From the NCBI GenBank assembly GCA_011319805.1, contig SJRY01000246.1, positions 310,001 through 374,000 of the forward strand: a DNA stretch of 64,000 bases, written 5' to 3'. Source of the stretch: Macrocybe gigantea. Lineage: Eukaryota; Basidiomycota; Agaricomycetes; Agaricales; Callistosporiaceae. Position 1 is the stretch's first letter, and the number at the start of each line of letters is the position of its first letter. The position numbers and the translations under genes were made by a program. This document shows, piece after piece, positions 20,702 to 33,463 of this stretch. The notes beneath the pieces are model-generated. The model searched no databases, was not told where the DNA came from, and saw only the letters and a program-made list of their open reading frames with translations.

Positions 20702-22125
20702 TCATGGTTTTCTCAAGATAGACAAGCGTTTCCTGAGCATCCGTCCTAGGTTTCGCGTTACCGTACCGTCCGTTTCAGAAGATGGCGCGGCATCTGCTGT
20801 CGGTAAGGAAAGATCAGCACGGGAGGCATGATGATCCTGACTTTCCGTCCCGGTTCGAGACGTCAACAAGTCAGGAATAGAGAGGAAGGACCCAAAATTC
20901 TTGAGACGCGATGCCTCCTGTTGCGGAGGTGCTAAATGTTTCAGCTTTGCAGATAGTGGACGAGTCTTGTGCGCGGTCGACGAAACCTTGATAGAATCCA
21001 TTGCTTGTACCTCAGAACTGGGTAGCGATGGAAAAGCGGCTTTTAGCGGGGTCGAAATGTCAGAGTCGAACGTGGACAGGAGTTCGACGGCATAGCCGGG
21101 GATTTCAACATCTATGTCTGTTGGTAGCACAATTGTTGATGAAGAAGGAAGACTCCGGTAAATGGTTGCGACGCCAGTGCCAGTTTGCTCAGACACAACA
21201 CGGTCAGAGTGGGAGCGGTCATGAAGGACTGTCGTGGTGGGCGTTTCGGGAAGAGGATCAACAACGTCCGATTCATCAGTGTCCGTGGCTGCATGATCGA
21301 CTGATGGATCTAGAATGGACGAGGCATCTTCGGCGACAGCGTTCAGTTTCTGGTCTGTATAACGCATTTGCGAGCGTTTAAGCCTGTGAGATAGCAGTCC
21401 TAACGTTAGAGGTCGTCGCGAGGTACCTCGTCGCGAATCCATCGAAACAGCTCTCGAGCGCATGCGATCAGATTTGTTAGGCTCTGAGGAAGACGAAACG
21501 AGATTGATGGGCGTGACTTTGTCAATTGTCCGGCGTTTGTACACGTCCGCTCGCATAGAAGCGGCCGGTTCGGTTGGGATATGAGCGTCTGAGTTCGCGA
21601 ATATTCGAGGAACTTGACCAAATTAGCACTCCATCTAGCATTCGAGTCAGCATAAACGTCATTGCCGGACTCGACGTCACATGCATCAACGTTCTGCGCT
21701 TGTGACAGAGTGCTAAGATGCTGCAACGCAATCTTTACGTCTTCTTCGATGACGAGCTGACGTCTCTCTTCGAACCACCGTTCACGTTGTAGCGATTCGT
21801 AATGTTGCGGGTCTATATCCCGGTTCGACAGAAGTTCCCGTAGATCGTCCACACGTTTGCGGGATTCATTGGCGTGAGCCGTGAGGACAGCAGACACGTG
21901 TTCGAGAGTGCGAACGCGAAGGTCGTGGGCAGTCGGTTCTGTTGCACACCGTCGAAAACTAGAAGCAAGATCCTTCTCGGCCGATGAATAGCGACCGAGC
22001 CTGCGATTACTCTGAGTGTCCTTATCTGGTTTGTCAATGAAAGGACTGGAGGGACTGAGGGCGCCGGGAGTGTAAATGCCTATGGGTAACCCGAAAGTGT
22101 AGCTAGACTTGGGTGTGCTTTGCAT
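20702..22125 (-). CDS. Coiled-coil / Ser-rich protein, unrecognised
   Basis: Two overlapping frames on the minus strand: 22125 to about 21621, and about 21579 to 20702. They join through a short intron (about 41 nt, GTGCTA donor, GAACTCAG acceptor) or a one-base slip. The N-terminal half contains a heptad-like helical region (VRTLEHVSAVLTAHANESRK through RWFEERRQLVIEEDVKIALQ), probably a coiled coil. The C-terminal half is Ser/Thr/Asp-rich and ends with a basic tail (RMLRKRLSILRKP). An upstream stretch at 22270-22470 on the same strand (YPPVIRSPSIPGVRYPKS) looks coding and may be an earlier exon, so the true start may lie near 22560. No domain recognised. Confidence 0.6.
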
Positions 22126-24686
22126 CTGTCAATACAATCGGAACTTTGACGACGTGATGTGGGCATTACCTGATGAGAACCGAAGTCTTCGGATAACCAA
22201 TTGAGGTGATTTGTATGGTATTAGTGTTTTCCTGTACGGGAATGAAATGTCGCCGTGTAATCAGCATTCAATAAACGTACTTTAAGGACGGTGAGACCTG
22301 CTTCATCGGCAGGCTTCCTAGAGTCTTTGACCGAAAAGGCCTCAACAAATGGGTGAAATGAGTTTTGGCTCCCGCCTGCGACTTGCATCGCGTCGCGACA
22401 GCTTTTGGGATATCGAACGCCGGGAATTGAAGGAGAGCGAATGACTGGTGGATATTCGGGTTGTTCCTGATGTAATATCAAATCGAGAGGGCATAGTAAG
22501 GCAGTTACCAGTTGGTGGCAGCTACTATGCAGCTTGGCGCGAGCTATGGCATGAGAGATCGTGGGCAACGTTCAGTAACTACACTGCGGTTCGACATTGA
22601 CCAATATGGCCAAATATCAGCAAAGCATCGCGATCACGTGTACACCTCCGCCTCGGACGACCATCTCCCGAAAATTACGTTCAAACTATCATCAAGAGCG
22701 TCACGATTCATACCCTGGACGCATTGCTTTGCCACTTCCAGGTATCACCTTCGTGGTAAGGAACGCTCCATGAACGACGAGGAGAATGTGCCTTCTCTCG
22801 ACTAAGCCGATATGCGTGCCCAAGCCCCTGCACTGCGAAGGCCGACAGTAGGCGGTGATTTTGAATATGGTCGATTTTATGAGAAATAGTCTTTGAGGAG
22901 TAGGAATTTTGGTAAGAATTGTTCGTGGGGCTCTCGATAGTCCTTGATTTTTGTTGCAGATGGCGGTCACAGGTCCATGAAACTTCGGAATTCTTGGGTT
23001 CATCCCGGAGATTGATCGCCAAATGCTAAGTTAAACGAAGCAAAGCGAGGGCGAAGAAATTGCTAGCAACTAGCTACGATGCAGTCAACGCATGCCCTGG
23101 GCAATAGGCGATGAGCCTCTTCGGTGAGTTGCCAAAGCCCCAAGTAGCAATATTTCAATTCTTGTAGGAGTCATTACCACGGGATGCGTGTTATCAAGTT
23201 CACACACGACGTTCACGAGATACAGCATATCGATAGACGGTCTTCGATAAACTCCCCTAAGCTCAAGGACAAGTTGCCCAAGTTCAGCTAGATACAGATA
23301 TCAGCAGACTTCGGCATATTCATGCTTCCTTGCCAAACGGAGCCCCTTCTGACGGCGATGACCCCCCACGCATCAGGAATTTCTGCCTACGAACTGCGAG
23401 ATCAGCCAATCCGGGGCGGATCGAGTCTACTCACAAATCGGCCTCCTCTTCAATCCGAAATCTCTGACCCACATGGGATCATGATGAACAGAAGCAGATT
23501 CTGACTTCCTCAATAAATTGCGCACACGCCTCAGTCGTGATTCGATGCTTACTTATCTTCACAAATGCTGTGAACCCGCGCGGACATTAGCCATTCTTTC
23601 AAACCCACCACCGCAATCGAAATATCTGTCGAATTAAAGGGCTAGACATTCTGGGCCGGTAAGGACGGACGCCCAACTATTCGCTCTATTCAAGGATTGT
23701 GCCATCATCTCGACTGGCCTGATTCTCCTCGCCTAGAGTCATGTACAGGATGGTATAAGTTTTCGTTTGGTGCTCGTAAGCTGTGTAGATGCTCGAAACC
23801 GTTATGCCCGATCTTGTTGCCGCGTCAAAGATCACCTTGGGGATGTGACTATCTAATTCATATGTTCACTCTCCTAGCAATTTATTCCTCAAGACTCTGA
23901 GAGCGCCCACGGAGAACGCTCAGCATGAAACGGAAAGCGGCAAACAGAGTTCAGAAGAATGCAACTAGCGGGTGGTGGTGAGATCCTCGTTGCGATTCTT
24001 GATCCAAACAACGGCCATAAACAAAGCGGCTTTCTCGTCCACCACATGCAACCACGTCGAGACCATGTGTGTATGGGACACAATGTTTGTCTGGTCTCTG
24101 CTATTGGCTTTTGAGCGGCGCTGATGACGTTGACCAATGATGACAGCCTTGATCTTGCCAACTTTCAGCCAGTTCAGTAACTATAGCTGCTGTTGACATG
24201 AATGCATCCAATGCCGGGGCGCTAGTGCTTTTGCTAGCAAACGTAGTCTGTATACTCCTTCCTGCCAACATGTACGCCTAGGAAGCTGTTAGTGACGCCT
24301 CACCCGATTGGCACACAACTGACAGGAGAAGAAGAGCTTCAAAGTGCGTCCCATCATGTCTCTGTCCGAGAAGCGTTCATCTCAGCATTGCGTTTCCCAG
24401 GCACATGCAAAGTTGTCTCCCAACTACAGATAACTCACTGCATCAGATTCTGATAATCACGAGGCTCGTTTAATTGAAACATGCAATGTGGATGGATCGC
24501 GAAGCCAGCTGAGTTAGCACTGCAGCATAGCCAGATGCACCCGCGAAGCAAAGGCACGACCTGTGCGAATACCCCGATATATTTTCGCGACGCCCTTTAA
24601 AAGATTTAACAGCCATTCTCAGTATGCCATCTTTCCTCACTGTCATTCCTTTTCTTTCCCTCCCTTACTGACCGACGCACGAAACG
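22126..24686. other. Long intergenic stretch, mostly without genes
   Basis: Apart from a possible upstream exon of the coiled-coil gene (22270-22470, minus), no frame shows family similarity or good exon structure. The 3' end (24500-24680) is pyrimidine-rich and leads into the fungalysin start. Confidence 0.5.
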
Positions 24687-27129
24687 ATGATTTTCTCCAA
24701 CAGGCTTTTCGTTTCTGTCTATCTTGCCCTCGTTTATGCTACATTCGCTGATGCAGCGATTATGCCCCGTCATGCCAAGTACTCAACGCACCGCACCAAA
24801 AATGTCGGTCGTGCATTGCAACTGGAGACTTTCCATCCCGAAACGAAATTCCAGGTGAGTAACCATTGATCATAATGTTAAACTTGATCTAATGCTTCTT
24901 GATCGTCCCCTAGACGTTCGGAACAGGCTTAGATCTGCCTCCGTCCTTTAGTCCTTCTTCGATCCAGGACACTGCACAATCTTTCGTCCAATCTCAACTC
25001 AACGTTAGCGCAAACAATACTATCTTCAAATCAGGCTATTCCCTTGAATCGAGGAAATTCGCATACCTCCAGCAAGCTCATGTGCGTCGTCTGGCATGCA
25101 TCTTTTCAAACTCTTTTCTGAAGCTATATATAGGAAGGAGTCCCCTTTGCGAACGCCGTTGCCAACGTTGCATGGAAAGATAACAAGGTTGTCTCATTTG
25201 GCTCGTCCTTTGTCAAAACAGGTTAGTAATAGACGTGTGGTTCTTCAGCCTCTTTTTAAAGGACGAATATTTTGGCAGACAAAATTGCGCCCTCTACGCC
25301 GTCCATCACTGTCGAGACAATCATCCCAAAGGCTGAAGAAGCCCTGGAGGGTAAATTCAATGGACATCCCCCATCCTTGGAATATCTGGCACAACCAGAC
25401 GGGTCAGTCGCCCTTGTCCACGTTGTACAGATCCAGAACGAGGAAGCCCAGACCTGGTACGAAGCATTCGTAGATGCTCATTCTGGCGAGATTTTGTCCG
25501 TCACAGATTTCGTCGCCCAAGCATCAGTGAGTTGCGACTTGGACCATGAAAGCCAGTATTGACTTTTGCCCAGTACAAAGTCCTTCCCATCGAAAAAGAG
25601 ACATTCCCAGAAGGTCTTGAGGTTCTCAATGACCCACAGAATTTAGCGTCTTCTCCGCTTGGTTGGCACAATGACGGCACCACAAACACAACTGTGACTG
25701 CGTAAGTAGAACACGTGTAGGTTCATATTCGCCCAAGTTCCTGACATTCACAAATCAGAGGAAACAACGTCGTTGCATTCAAGGGAACCCAGAGCAATAC
25801 CACTTCGCAGACTTCTGATGTGCTGAACTTCATTTATACTTATGATGACACTATCGATCCCACCGCTGGAGAAAATATCGATGCCGCACGCGTTAATGCT
25901 TTCTATATCATCAACAGTGTCCACGATTTTGCTTATCAATATGGGTTCACTGAAAGCGCCTTCAACTTCCAAACCAACAATTTCAACAACGGTGGCAGAG
26001 GCAATGATCGTGTGCTTATGTCTGTTCAAGACGCCTCCGGGCTTAACAATGCCAACTTCGCAACTCCTCCCGAGTACGTTTTCACTGGTCTGCTGTTAGC
26101 TGGAATACTGAATCCTAAGTGAATAGCGGTCAGTCAGGAACCTGCCGAATGTGAGTTATCGGTCATTACTTGGTTGAAAGTAACTCATGGTTGTCAATAG
26201 GTTCTTGTGGAACCGCACTCCGGTGAATACCTTCATATTTTCATATGTTAACCTCCAACTTAGCATCTTCACAAGGTCCGCCGAGATGGCGCTATGGAAA
26301 ATGACATCATTGTTCACGAGATGACTCATGGTATAACTAACCGCATGACTGGTGGTGGAACTGGTCGGTGTTTGCAGACCACTGAGTCTGGCGGCATGGG
26401 TGAGGGTTGGTCTGATGCTATGGCGGAGTAAGAACTTTTGTTTTGGCGATTGAAGGTGCAGCCGATAACGTTCCCCTTTAGGTGGACCGAACAGAAGTCT
26501 GGCGATATCAAAGATTATGTGCTTGGCCAATACGTCATCAACAACCCTAACGGGATTCGCACCCACCCTTATTCCACTGATCCGTATGTGCTTTTCCCTG
26601 TGTATCTCTACTTGCACTTATCCCAATGGTTTCCCAGAGCTATCAATCCCTTGAGATATTCAAGCATCGCCACCCTCAATGAAGTTCACAGTACGTATCG
26701 CAACGGATTCTAGTACTCCAACTTCCGTTCACCTCTTTTCTAGACATCGGCGAAGTTTGGGCGAACATGCTGCACAACGTCTATGCTGCTCTGGTGCAGA
26801 AACACGGCTGGTCGCTCAAGGCAAAGACCGATTCCACTGGCAGTGAAGGAAATATAGTATACCTTCACCTCTTCATCGATGCCCTGGCATTGCAGCCGTG
26901 CAACCCAACATGTCCGTATCTCCCCATTCATTCCTCGAGAACAAGTGCAATTGATACGAGATCTTACGTCTGTTTAGTTGTGAACGCTCGTGATGCATGG
27001 ATTCAAGCCGATCTCAATCGCTACGGTGGCGAGAATAAGTGCCTGCTTTGGAACGCTTTCGCCAGTCGCGGTCTTGGGCTGAACGCTGCGAGGTTCGTGG
27101 ACGATAGCGCCGTTCCCGATGGATGCTAA
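24687..27129 (+). CDS. Fungalysin, secreted M36 metalloprotease
   Basis: Extracellular zinc endopeptidase. The signal peptide is [21 protein letters not shown] fungalysin/thermolysin propeptide region follows ([47 protein letters not shown]). The catalytic part carries [35 protein letters not shown], the zinc motif HEMTH in [19 protein letters not shown], and the third ligand Glu in [14 protein letters not shown]. Downstream are [31 protein letters not shown] and the C-terminal [20 protein letters not shown]...GLG. About ten GT-AG introns, for example at 24855-24913 and in the AT(gtgagt)G split before FLWNRTPV. All catalytic residues are present and the length is normal for the family. It probably acts in protein degradation during saprotrophic growth. 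Confidence 0.92.
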
Positions 27130-27973
27130 TGTCCCGGTGATTGGTGGAATAATCTCCTTTATATGTATTTATTGAGGTGCTTTCTTTGGACACTGAGCTG
27201 CTGATTATTCGGTTCTTGCATTCCATTTCGAAGACTTCATTACGTTACCCTTGATAAGGTCTGTCGTGTTGTCTATAGCCGGTTGGTATCATCGTCCATA
27301 ATGGAGGGTCTGAACGAAGTCTGAAGTGCCAGACTCGAGCAATTCTCAAAATCTCAACCAGCCAGATATTCAGGATCTCTTTCGCACGGGGAATTGCTTG
27401 AATTTATCCCCAGATGGCATGATAGTCGCCTCAAAGTCTTGCTCGCTTTTCGATAGACGTCAGGGAAGTCTTTGACTATTCCATAATAACTGACCGCCAA
27501 GAGACTGTCTTATCAAAGTTGTCCCTCAGGGAGCAATGCATGGCGTGCTTGAGAAAATTGTCGTTTTTCTAAAGTTCAAGACGCTGCTGCCGTCTGGCCT
27601 ATCCTCGATTGATTTTACATTGGTGTTGTCCAACACTGTATTCTGCAGCACACGACAACGGAAATTCATCCACGTGTGCATAAAAAGGAGAGCTAGAAGC
27701 GGAGGACGGGACTTCCGTCATCGGACTCGGTTCTGACAGCTGACATTCAAAAGCATTCTTGAACTCCATCCGACGAGTTCCTGGTCTGCATTTCAATGAT
27801 TAGAAGGCTAGTAATGAACACGCCCCCATCGCGAAAAAAAATTCCCGTCTGTGTTGTCCAGACTTACACGTGTGGTCTGGGAACCTAGACATTAACCCGC
27901 GAGCGTCTCCTTTGCCTCGTTCACAATCCTCTCACTCCACACGCTCGTGGCATTTCTATTATCAGGGTGATCG
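27130..27973. other. Intergenic between fungalysin and MATE2
   Basis: No gene recognised. A run of A at 27834-27841 and short frames only. Confidence 0.5.
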
Positions 27974-30361
27974 ATGGCGGTAATAGTCAGAGCACTTTTC
28001 TTCCTGAGATGTCATTGTTACTGACTGAACAGAACGAAACGCTGTCTACGGAGGCGACGCCGCTGCTGCTCACCCCTGCAGCGAGACGTCGGAGGCATAC
28101 TCAGTAGAGGAATACACTAGCAAGACGACCATGTTCTGGGAGGAGTTTTTCACCATACCCAATTACGCATTGCCTATATTATGGTTTGCATCGCACATCC
28201 GGTCCCGGAGCGAGATTGCCAGGCTCATTGCCTTCACTTTTTGGTTAGGACGAACCTCTTGGAATACAGCCTCGTGTTCGTGCCCGTGATATCGATAGGG
28301 CATCTCTCCACCGAGGCCCTGGCTGCGATCAGTTTGGGATCGATGACGGCAAGCGTTACAGGCCTCAGCATCGTCCATGGCGTTGCAGCCACACTTGACA
28401 CGCTGCTCCCCTCAGCATGGACATCTCCACACCCACACCTAATGGGCCTTTGGGCACAGCGACTAAGTATGTTCTATTCGACATTACATCTCGGTTACTG
28501 ACCTTATTGGCATAGCTGTCGTTATGATATGCTTCTTAATAGTTAGTTGAGGAGTAGTGCTACTCATCCATTTTCTATAACCCCTTTTCACAGCCAATTC
28601 TTATGCTCTGGATGAATGCGGAACCAATTCTGCTCCTGCTTCGACAACAACCGAATATTGCGCATCTCGCCGCTGTATACCTTCGTTATTTCTCAATTGG
28701 TCTACCTGGTTCGGATATCGTCCTTTTCCTAACAGCAACACCTAATTTTGGAACTTTCAGCCTTTGCCTTCAATGAGATCAGCAGGTGGGGTCGTTTGGA
28801 TTCTCTTGCATCGTGCGGCCTATAGTCACAACGTCAATGAAATCACTAGGCGGTTTTTTCAGTCGCAAGGCTCGTCTTTTTTTATTGATCCCAAGACTCA
28901 AAAAGTGATTTTCATCCAGGCTTATTCTCTATACCGACAAGAATCATCTTGATGGTCTGCCCAGTCAATGTTGTCCTCAATTATGTTCTAGGTTGTCCCG
29001 TGTCCTAAGCCATCCTTTCGACTATAGCTTATGACGATCCTCAGTATGGGGTCCGCCAAGCATTCGCTTGGGTTTCATTGGGGCACCTATTGCTTCGGCC
29101 ATTTCGTTTTGCTTGATGGGCCTGTCCTCCCTGCTATATGGCTTGTATTTCATGCCCAAGGATGCCTGGCATCCTTTGACATGGAAGATGTTCACGAATC
29201 TCGGAATAGTGGTGAGGCTAAGTATTGCTGGAATATGTTGGTCGAACTTCCTGGTTTCATGACTCTGCTCAACTGAATTCATCTTATTTCCTAGTTCAAT
29301 CAGCATCGGAGTGGTGGGCTTGGGAATTGATCGCTTTGGCAGCATCTCTGTGAGATTCCTTTTCTTATGACTTGCCGAAATCTTGGAATGATATTTACCG
29401 TATTGGAAAGCCTTGGCCCAACAGTATTGGCCAGTCAATCCGTCACACTCGTCTCTACGAGCATGACGTTCCAGATACCCTTTTCCCTTGCTGTAGCTAC
29501 CTCTGTACGGTGAGGATTTTATTAAACCCATATCTCACCTTTGTGTGTTGACGACGCAATGCAGCATTGGACACCTTTTAGGTGAAGGAAGAGCCAAAAG
29601 AGCGAGCGTTGCTGCTTTCACATCCGTCACGATAGCTTTTGCGCTATCTATAACTACGAGGTATACTCAAAATGACTTAGCTCTAGTCACGATTTACATT
29701 TTTCGTTGACTTAGTATCATGTATATGTCACTGCGAAATACTGGGCTAGCTTGTTCAACAACGACAAAGGTGCGAATCTGTCCTTTGTGCCGCTGCTGAA
29801 CTGACAGATAACAGAGGTGATCGATCTGTGGCTTCCGTTCTGCCTATCGTTGCCCTCTATCAAGTATTCGAAGGAAATTCTGCTGTCTGTGGTGGCATTT
29901 TGCGAGCCGTTGGGAAACAGGTAGAGTCAGCGCTAATTTGGCAAATAGATCTATGTCTAATTCCTTGCATATAGGTATAAGTGCTGCATTGAACTTCAGG
30001 TAAAGCACCCAAGTCTTGGTCCTTCCGCCAGGTTCTAACGTACTCCGACGGAAGTGGTTATTATATGCTTGGTACAACCGCTTCAAATATTTGAAACCGA
30101 TGATCAGAAGGTTTAACCACAATTTTGTTCACAGGACTCCCTCTCGGCATTTGGTTAGCATTTCGTCGTGAATTGGGTCTCCATGGCCTCTGGATTGGTC
30201 TTACTGTCGCTTTGGTGTACGGCTCTCTGATCGGCAGCGCTATGTGGTTGCGAATAAATTGGCAAGACGAAGTTTCAAAAGTCCTCGGTAGATTGAACGA
30301 AGGCAACAAACCGACGAACGGCAGGCACGCTGAGAGAGTGCCTGACAGTCTTTGGTTATAA
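27974..30361 (+). CDS. MATE-family exporter 2 (paralogue of MATE1)
   Basis: Same architecture as MATE1: first coding exon ATG-GCG (27974-27979), then TPLL, MFWEEFFTIPNYALPI, ISIGHLSTEALAAISLGSMT, LDTLLPSAW, GLWAQR, IRLGFIGAPIASAIS, GPTVLASQSVTLV, FEGNSAVCGGILRAVGKQ, LPLGIWLAFRRELGLHGLW and INWQDEVSKVLGRLNE. It stops at 30361. Intron positions match MATE1. The intron at 28870-28919 has a GC donor where MATE1 has GT. Two frame slips of one base are apparent: about 28072-28076 (in a CCCC run after TPLLL) and about 29973-29985 (start of the ISAALNF exon). If real, these would make it a pseudogene; if assembly errors, it is intact. Confidence 0.8.
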
Positions 30362-30820
30362 GTGGTCCGGAAATAACTATAGCAATGTTCTCAACAAAGG
30401 CTCGGGAAAAAGGCGAAGTTCTCACATGTAATGATACCAATAATTAGATGGTATCACCCCCAGATTTGACTTTGCCCGTGAAATGCTTAATGTTGAGGAA
30501 TCCACGCTCAGTGCATCAGGCATGCTCAGGCCAGCTGCGCTGATGCTCTGTCCACGCCGACATTTGACATGGTCTGAAGTGGGAAGGGCCAACCCGCCAT
30601 TGTGTACCAACAGCGCCTTTCGGATCAGACCCTCTGATAAATGGAAGAGACTGCTTTGTATCTCCGAACTCGGAAAATATGACTGTGGTCAATGGTCTAA
30701 GCTGAAGGGCCCATCTCGGCGGTGACCTTCGTGGCTGAAAGCCTCAGGCAAAGCGGGTGGCCTCAATGCGGGTCAAACATACAGAGCATGGCATCATAGA
30801 ATGTGGCCCTATCAAAAGCA
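30362..30820. other. Intergenic, no gene seen
   Basis: Spacer between MATE2 and the AT-hook gene. It ends in the TATA element at 30821. Confidence 0.5.
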
Positions 30821-30828
30821 TATAAAAG
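30821..30828 (+). promoter_or_regulatory. TATA box of AT-hook gene
   Basis: TATAAAAG, 67 nt upstream of the ATG at 30895; position and sequence suit a core promoter element. Confidence 0.5.
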
Positions 30829-30894
30829 GTACATGTCCGTGTCGTAGATACTGCAAGTCGATTACTCGTGGCATTCCCAAACTCGCAGACCAGG

Positions 30895-31419
30895 ATGAAG
30901 ACTCCAAAATCAGACAAGGAATCCAACACACAACCGGCCTCCCAGGAAGCTGTCCCGTTCTCCTTGGGCGACTACATCCAATACAGTGACACCGAAATGG
31001 CTCCCGTCGTCGAACAGGGACTCGTCGGCGATTACCCCACGATGCCCATTTCGAAGGCTCCGCCGAACCTGCAGCAGCGGTCCAATATGTTCCGACACAT
31101 GATGCAGCAACCTGGGATGATAATGCCGTGGGGGAAGAACAACCCCCTATCGACATCGAGAACCCTGCCCGGGAGTCGTGGCGTTGAAGACCCCAACGAT
31201 TACCCGTTCGGGTTATATGTCAACCCAAAGGATCTGATACTACCCCCCAAGCCTCCGCCAGAGGAAAAGAAACCTCCTGCGAGACGAGGTCGTCCTCCGG
31301 GATCGAAAAGCCCAAGGAAGGGAAAGGCGGCTCCAGAAGATGAAACCGAGGTCGGTCCATCGCGACCGGTCGGCGTCGAGTTTCTAGCCCCGTCAAGAAG
31401 AGCACAAAGTCGACAGTAG
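30895..31419 (+). CDS. Small AT-hook protein
   Basis: A single exon of 174 residues starting at ATG 30895 (an in-frame non-ATG extension upstream is discounted). The only recognisable element is an AT-hook in the C-terminal third, RRGRPPGSKSPRKGK, with a Pro/Lys-rich segment (PPKPPPEEKKPPARR) before it. That suggests binding to AT-rich DNA in the nucleus. The N-terminal two-thirds are Met/Gln/Pro-rich and have no known fold. It is convergent with the zinc-finger gene at 31660. Confidence 0.65.
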   Translation: MKTPKSDKESNTQPASQEAVPFSLGDYIQYSDTEMAPVVEQGLVGDYPTMPISKAPPNLQQRSNMFRHMMQQPGMIMPWGKNNPLSTSRTLPGSRGVEDPNDYPFGLYVNPKDLILPPKPPPEEKKPPARRGRPPGSKSPRKGKAAPEDETEVGPSRPVGVEFLAPSRRAQSRQ

Positions 31420-31659
31420 AACCTAGGACGAATCCCTGGCGTTCTTGCAGGGGATGAGCCAAACGATGACGAGCTCTTGGGGAGTGCGAGCGTGCAGACT
31501 TGTAGAACGGGACATACCCCTGATTGATGCGTAAAATATATATATACAATTTGATGATAATAAATCGAAACCGCGATTATGGATACAGTGAGACTTGAGT
31601 CTAGAAAAGAAAAAGAAAGAATTTAATGATGACGACGAAAGAGACTTTCTGGTGCATTG

Positions 31660-33020
31660 TCATGGGTCAGCTTCATCGTCCATGTCGTCGAGGACCCCAG
31701 GTTCTAGCCACGGCGGCGGGAAAAGCGCAAAATTGGCAAGCCCGACGCCCCATCGAGCAGGCGGACCCGCGAACCGGCCGCACGCATCGTTTCTCAACCG
31801 CTTCAGGTGTCTGGCCAACGACGAGCTGCGCACAAATATTTTGCGGCAGTCCGGATGCGGGCACTGAAATCGGCCGGGAAAATGTGTCTCCCGATGCTTG
31901 AAGCATTCAAACTTGGTCTTGGAGACGTGCCTGCATCCGTTCACACGGCAGACCACCTCGGGATCGCGTCGCAGGCGTTTGGGTGAGCGGCTCGAGGATG
32001 GCGTTGATAGGAGTTCTTCGCTGTACTGAAGATTGGTTCAGAATCAACCATGGACGGTTTTAGCTCAGCGAAGGAAGAACGAAAGTCGCCACACACCAAA
32101 TCGTCCCTGCGCTTCCTTTTCCTGCTAGGGGTAGACATCACGGAAACGCTGCCGTCGAGATAGAAATCTTGAGGAAAGAAAGAAGAATCGCCTCGCCGCG
32201 TCATTGCAGCCCGCTTCTTGTTTGGACGTCGCGAATGCTCAAAGGGGACGTACTCGTCATCAGCATCGTCGACGACATAGGGTTCATTAGGGAAGAATCC
32301 AGGAAACGAGAGCTCCGAACCAAAAAGCTCAGCCTCGTCTTGCCCTTGAAAGTTGAAGATGTTGGTCGCGCTGGGAGGAGTAGAAGAAGTGGCGACGCTT
32401 TCGATGAGTTTGTTAAAGATGTCGAATTCGTCATCGTCTGGAACGAGCGTGGGGGTGTCGGAGCACATTGAACCGCTGGGACTGATCGGGTCTGAGAGGA
32501 GCGCAGTTCCGGAGTGCATGCTCTGGTAACTAGTGGATCAAAAGCGCATGAAGCAGTATCCTGCTCCACACCGTTTAGTTTACATATTCTGCACAAGCAA
32601 GATAAAAACTAAACTCGCCTCTGACCCAGCCTCAAAGCGGCCCCTGATTTCTTTCAGAACAGCAAGCTTTGAATCCATGAATTCGTCGTAACAGCTTTCA
32701 TAGACGGTTGTGTCCGGCTCGATCTCGAAGTAAGACGCGCTCGGAGAGGCGATGGGACTCGACAGCTGCTGCTTGAAAGCTTCCATCTCCGCGTCCGTCA
32801 GAACGAGAGCCTTTGATCCCAATGCCTCATGCCAATCGCCAACGTCCTTCAGCATCGTGGGCAAGACGAAATCGTCCAGCAGCGGCGAAGCGCAGAAGGG
32901 ATAGATAGCAGGGCTGTAAGAAAAAGAAGGAAGCTGTGATGCCTTGAAGGACTTCTGAGACTTCGAGTGGCGAGCAGTAGACCATAACCAGGGAACGCGC
33001 ACCTGCATAAAAGCATCCAT
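31660..33020 (-). CDS. C2H2-type zinc-finger transcription factor
   Basis: Four exons on the minus strand. ATG 33020 encodes MDAFMQ, then an intron with a GTGCGC donor. A long acidic exon ends ...FEAGSE at 32619. After intron 32523-32618 (GC donor GCGAGT) comes SMHSGTALLSDP, with an NLS RKRKRRDD. A GTGTGT...TTCAG intron then joins to YSEELLSTPSSS, and the C-terminal fingers follow. Finger 1 is C-x4-C-x12-H-x3-H (CRVNGC...HRETH). Finger 2 is C-x4-C-x12-H-x7-C, not a standard H-x3-5-H ending. Stop at 31660. Probably a nuclear DNA-binding regulator with an acidic N-terminal activation region. A TATA-like TATAAATA lies about 140 nt upstream (33154-33161). Confidence 0.78.
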
Positions 33021-33463
33021 CGCGGCTCCTGGCCCTGGGAAAGGACAAGTATATAAATTTCAATAGAATGTGAAGGAGCGTTATTGTAGGCTGATCAACA
33101 GCAGAAAAAGACGGAAGAGAAAGGGACGAAATGACCTTGACGAAAGAGTCGCATATTTATACCAAGGCCTTGCGACCTCGACGTTCGGCACCATGGTTAA
33201 TGACAATCTTTGACGAACAAGCAAGCTTTCTTTCTAGTGGCGATGCAGGTCATTCATTGAGCCACTACCAGCGGGCGTTCCTTTGATGCATTCCAAATTC
33301 AAATCAGCCAAAGGAACTCCAACGAAGAATCCTCGAAAGTACCTCTGACTCAAAGAAAAGTACACGTGATCAACGGCTAGAGTCACGCTTGAAAGGGAGT
33401 TCATGATAGAACATAACTTTCCATTGGAGAATTGCGCCGTGTACAGATTGGTACGCTACATCA
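33021..33463. other. Promoter of the zinc-finger gene and 3' flank of cyanase
   Basis: Contains TATAAATA (minus strand, 33154-33161). No other gene seen. Confidence 0.5.

Noticed and set aside
22126..24686. Several 60-115 codon frames as genes
   Set aside because: No recognisable motif, poor composition and no consistent exon chain. Only a block at 22270-22470 might be an upstream exon of the coiled-coil gene.
32041..32113. One-base loss in the zinc-finger gene
   Set aside because: A normal intron (GTGTGT donor, CTTCAG acceptor) joins the frames without any correction.
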